Origin: a bacterium
GTDB taxonomy: Bacteria > Bacillota > Bacilli > Lactobacillales > Streptococcaceae
Direction: 5' to 3'
Assembly (NCBI GenBank): GCA_905221145.1
Contig: CAJNCA010000005.1
Coordinates: 62,001-126,000, forward strand
Length of the DNA: 64,000 nucleotides
The notes beneath the pieces were generated by a model. It searched no databases and was not told the DNA's origin. It was given only the letters and a program-made list of their open reading frames with translations. Shown piece by piece: positions 63,333 to 64,000 of the stretch. The translations under genes were made by a program, and so were the position numbers. Every line of letters starts with the position of its first letter. The first letter of the stretch is position 1.

Positions 63333-63780
63333 CACTCTTTATAAAGACGAAGTTCGTGCTCTCGGTACAGAGCTTGGTATGCCAGACCATATCGTATGGC
63401 GCCAACCATTCCCAGGACCAGGACTTGCGATCCGTGTCATGGGTGAAATCACTGAAGAGAAACTAGAAACCGTTCGTGAATCAGACGCTATCCTCCGTGA
63501 AGAAATTGCCAAAGCTGGCCTTGACCGTGATATCTGGCAATACTTCACAGTTAACACAGGCGTTCGTTCAGTCGGTGTTATGGGGGACGGTCGTACGTAC
63601 GACTACACTATTGCAATCCGTGCTATTACCTCTATCGATGGTATGACTGCTGACTTTGCCAAAATTCCATGGGAAGTACTTCAAAAAATCTCAGTACGTA
63701 TCGTAAATGAAGTGGATCATGTTAACCGTATCGTCTATGATATTACAAGCAAACCACCTGCAACAGTTGAGTGGGAGTAG
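63324..63780 (+). pseudogene. Second copy of the guaA 3' end (457 bp)
   Basis: Colinear with 55253-55709 without gaps; I counted 27 substitutions, 26 of them synonymous and one Asp-to-Glu. The frame is intact to the stop and would encode the last 151 residues plus stop, but there is no start or promoter. It is followed by a terminator, so it is probably the original chromosomal end of guaA. Confidence 0.95.
63769..63780 (+). other. Second att core (unoccupied site-like)
   Basis: GAGTGGGAGTAG, identical to the left core and in direct orientation. To its right lies chromosomal sequence rather than the element end. Confidence 0.75.
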
Positions 63781-63813
63781 TCATCTAAGGACTAATTTAT
63801 GTAGTTTAATGAG

Positions 63814-63838
63814 CCAGTATCTTTGGATGCTGGTTTTT
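63814..63838 (+). terminator. Probable original guaA terminator
   Basis: CCAGTATC-tttg-GATGCTGG followed by TTTTT. Confidence 0.85.
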
Positions 63839-64000
63839 ACTTTTCTAGACTTTTTGGCTACTTGTTAAAATTGGTTTATATCCGATAATTTAACAATTAT
63901 TATACAAAGCTTAAAATATTAGAATTGTCAAAACAATCTGTCTAGGCTTGATTTTATCGCTTATTTACTATAAAATGAGAAGGAAAAACGTCAAACTTTT
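63839..64000. other. No gene seen at the right edge
   Basis: AT-rich; I find no coding frame or structured element. A promoter for a gene beyond the edge is possible. Confidence 0.5.

Overview
The window looks like chromosome from a Mitis-group Streptococcus. Evidence: low G+C, TGn-TATAAT extended -10 promoters, three BOX repeats, a tmRNA whose tag reads AKNNTSYALAA, and streptococcal genes such as pgdA, cppA and fruRKA-ftsK. As I remember S. pneumoniae proteins, the divergence (clearest in PgdA) and the gene order suggest S. mitis, S. oralis or a close relative rather than S. pneumoniae. That species call is inference.

Layout. 1-3708: end of the branched-chain amino acid ABC operon (livJHMGF), then an array of boxB-like units. 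4.1-7.6 kb: a CBS/ACT protein, prfB with its programmed +1 frameshift, and ftsEX. 7.8-12.3 kb: glucose-type PTS permease, a phosphatase-fold hydrolase and a DEAD-box helicase. 12.4-13.9 kb: metK behind an SMK (SAM-III) type leader. 14-20 kb: pgdA, an aldo/keto reductase, T-box-controlled glyQ, a nested inverted repeat, glyS and a DUF896 gene. 20.2-24.7 kb: a minus-strand redox operon (two FMN reductases plus a cytoplasmic ApbE) divergent from nox. 24.9-36.6 kb: pdxST, TrhA-type protein, acetyltransferase/ogt, a polar amino acid ABC pair, trxB, rlmB, def, capA-like, HAD and GDSL genes. 36.7-43.5 kb: tmRNA, tRNA-Ser(GGA), fruRKA and ftsK. 44-54 kb: cysteine desulfurase/thiI, a three-gene esterase/esterase/ATP-grasp operon, aquaglyceroporin, cppA, a beta-lactamase-fold hydrolase, an EamA transporter and a GntR regulator. 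54.1-63.8 kb: guaA followed by a truncated tet(M) element.

The mobile region is a remnant of a Tn5801-like (Tn916 superfamily) element at the 3' end of guaA. It keeps int, a DUF3173 excisionase-like gene, orf8, orf7, orf9, a KTR zinc-ribbon gene, tet(M) with its leader peptide, orf13 and the 3' half of orf14. All other conjugation genes are gone. orf14 is fused through 9 shared bases to a second, about 94% identical copy of the last 457 bp of guaA. This fits transformation with a homologous anchor in guaA on one side and a microhomology join on the other.

The most novel-looking system is the redox operon at 20.2-23.0 kb. One FMN reductase carries a PAS-like domain and a Gly/His-rich tail with two DATSGAS motifs, which resemble ApbE flavinylation sites, and an ApbE without a signal peptide is encoded two genes upstream. 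I infer a cytoplasmic oxidoreductase with covalently bound FMN on a flexible arm. Three genes (pgdA, rlmB, ftsK) have a -10 hexamer ending exactly 7 nt before the A of ATG, which predicts leaderless mRNAs.
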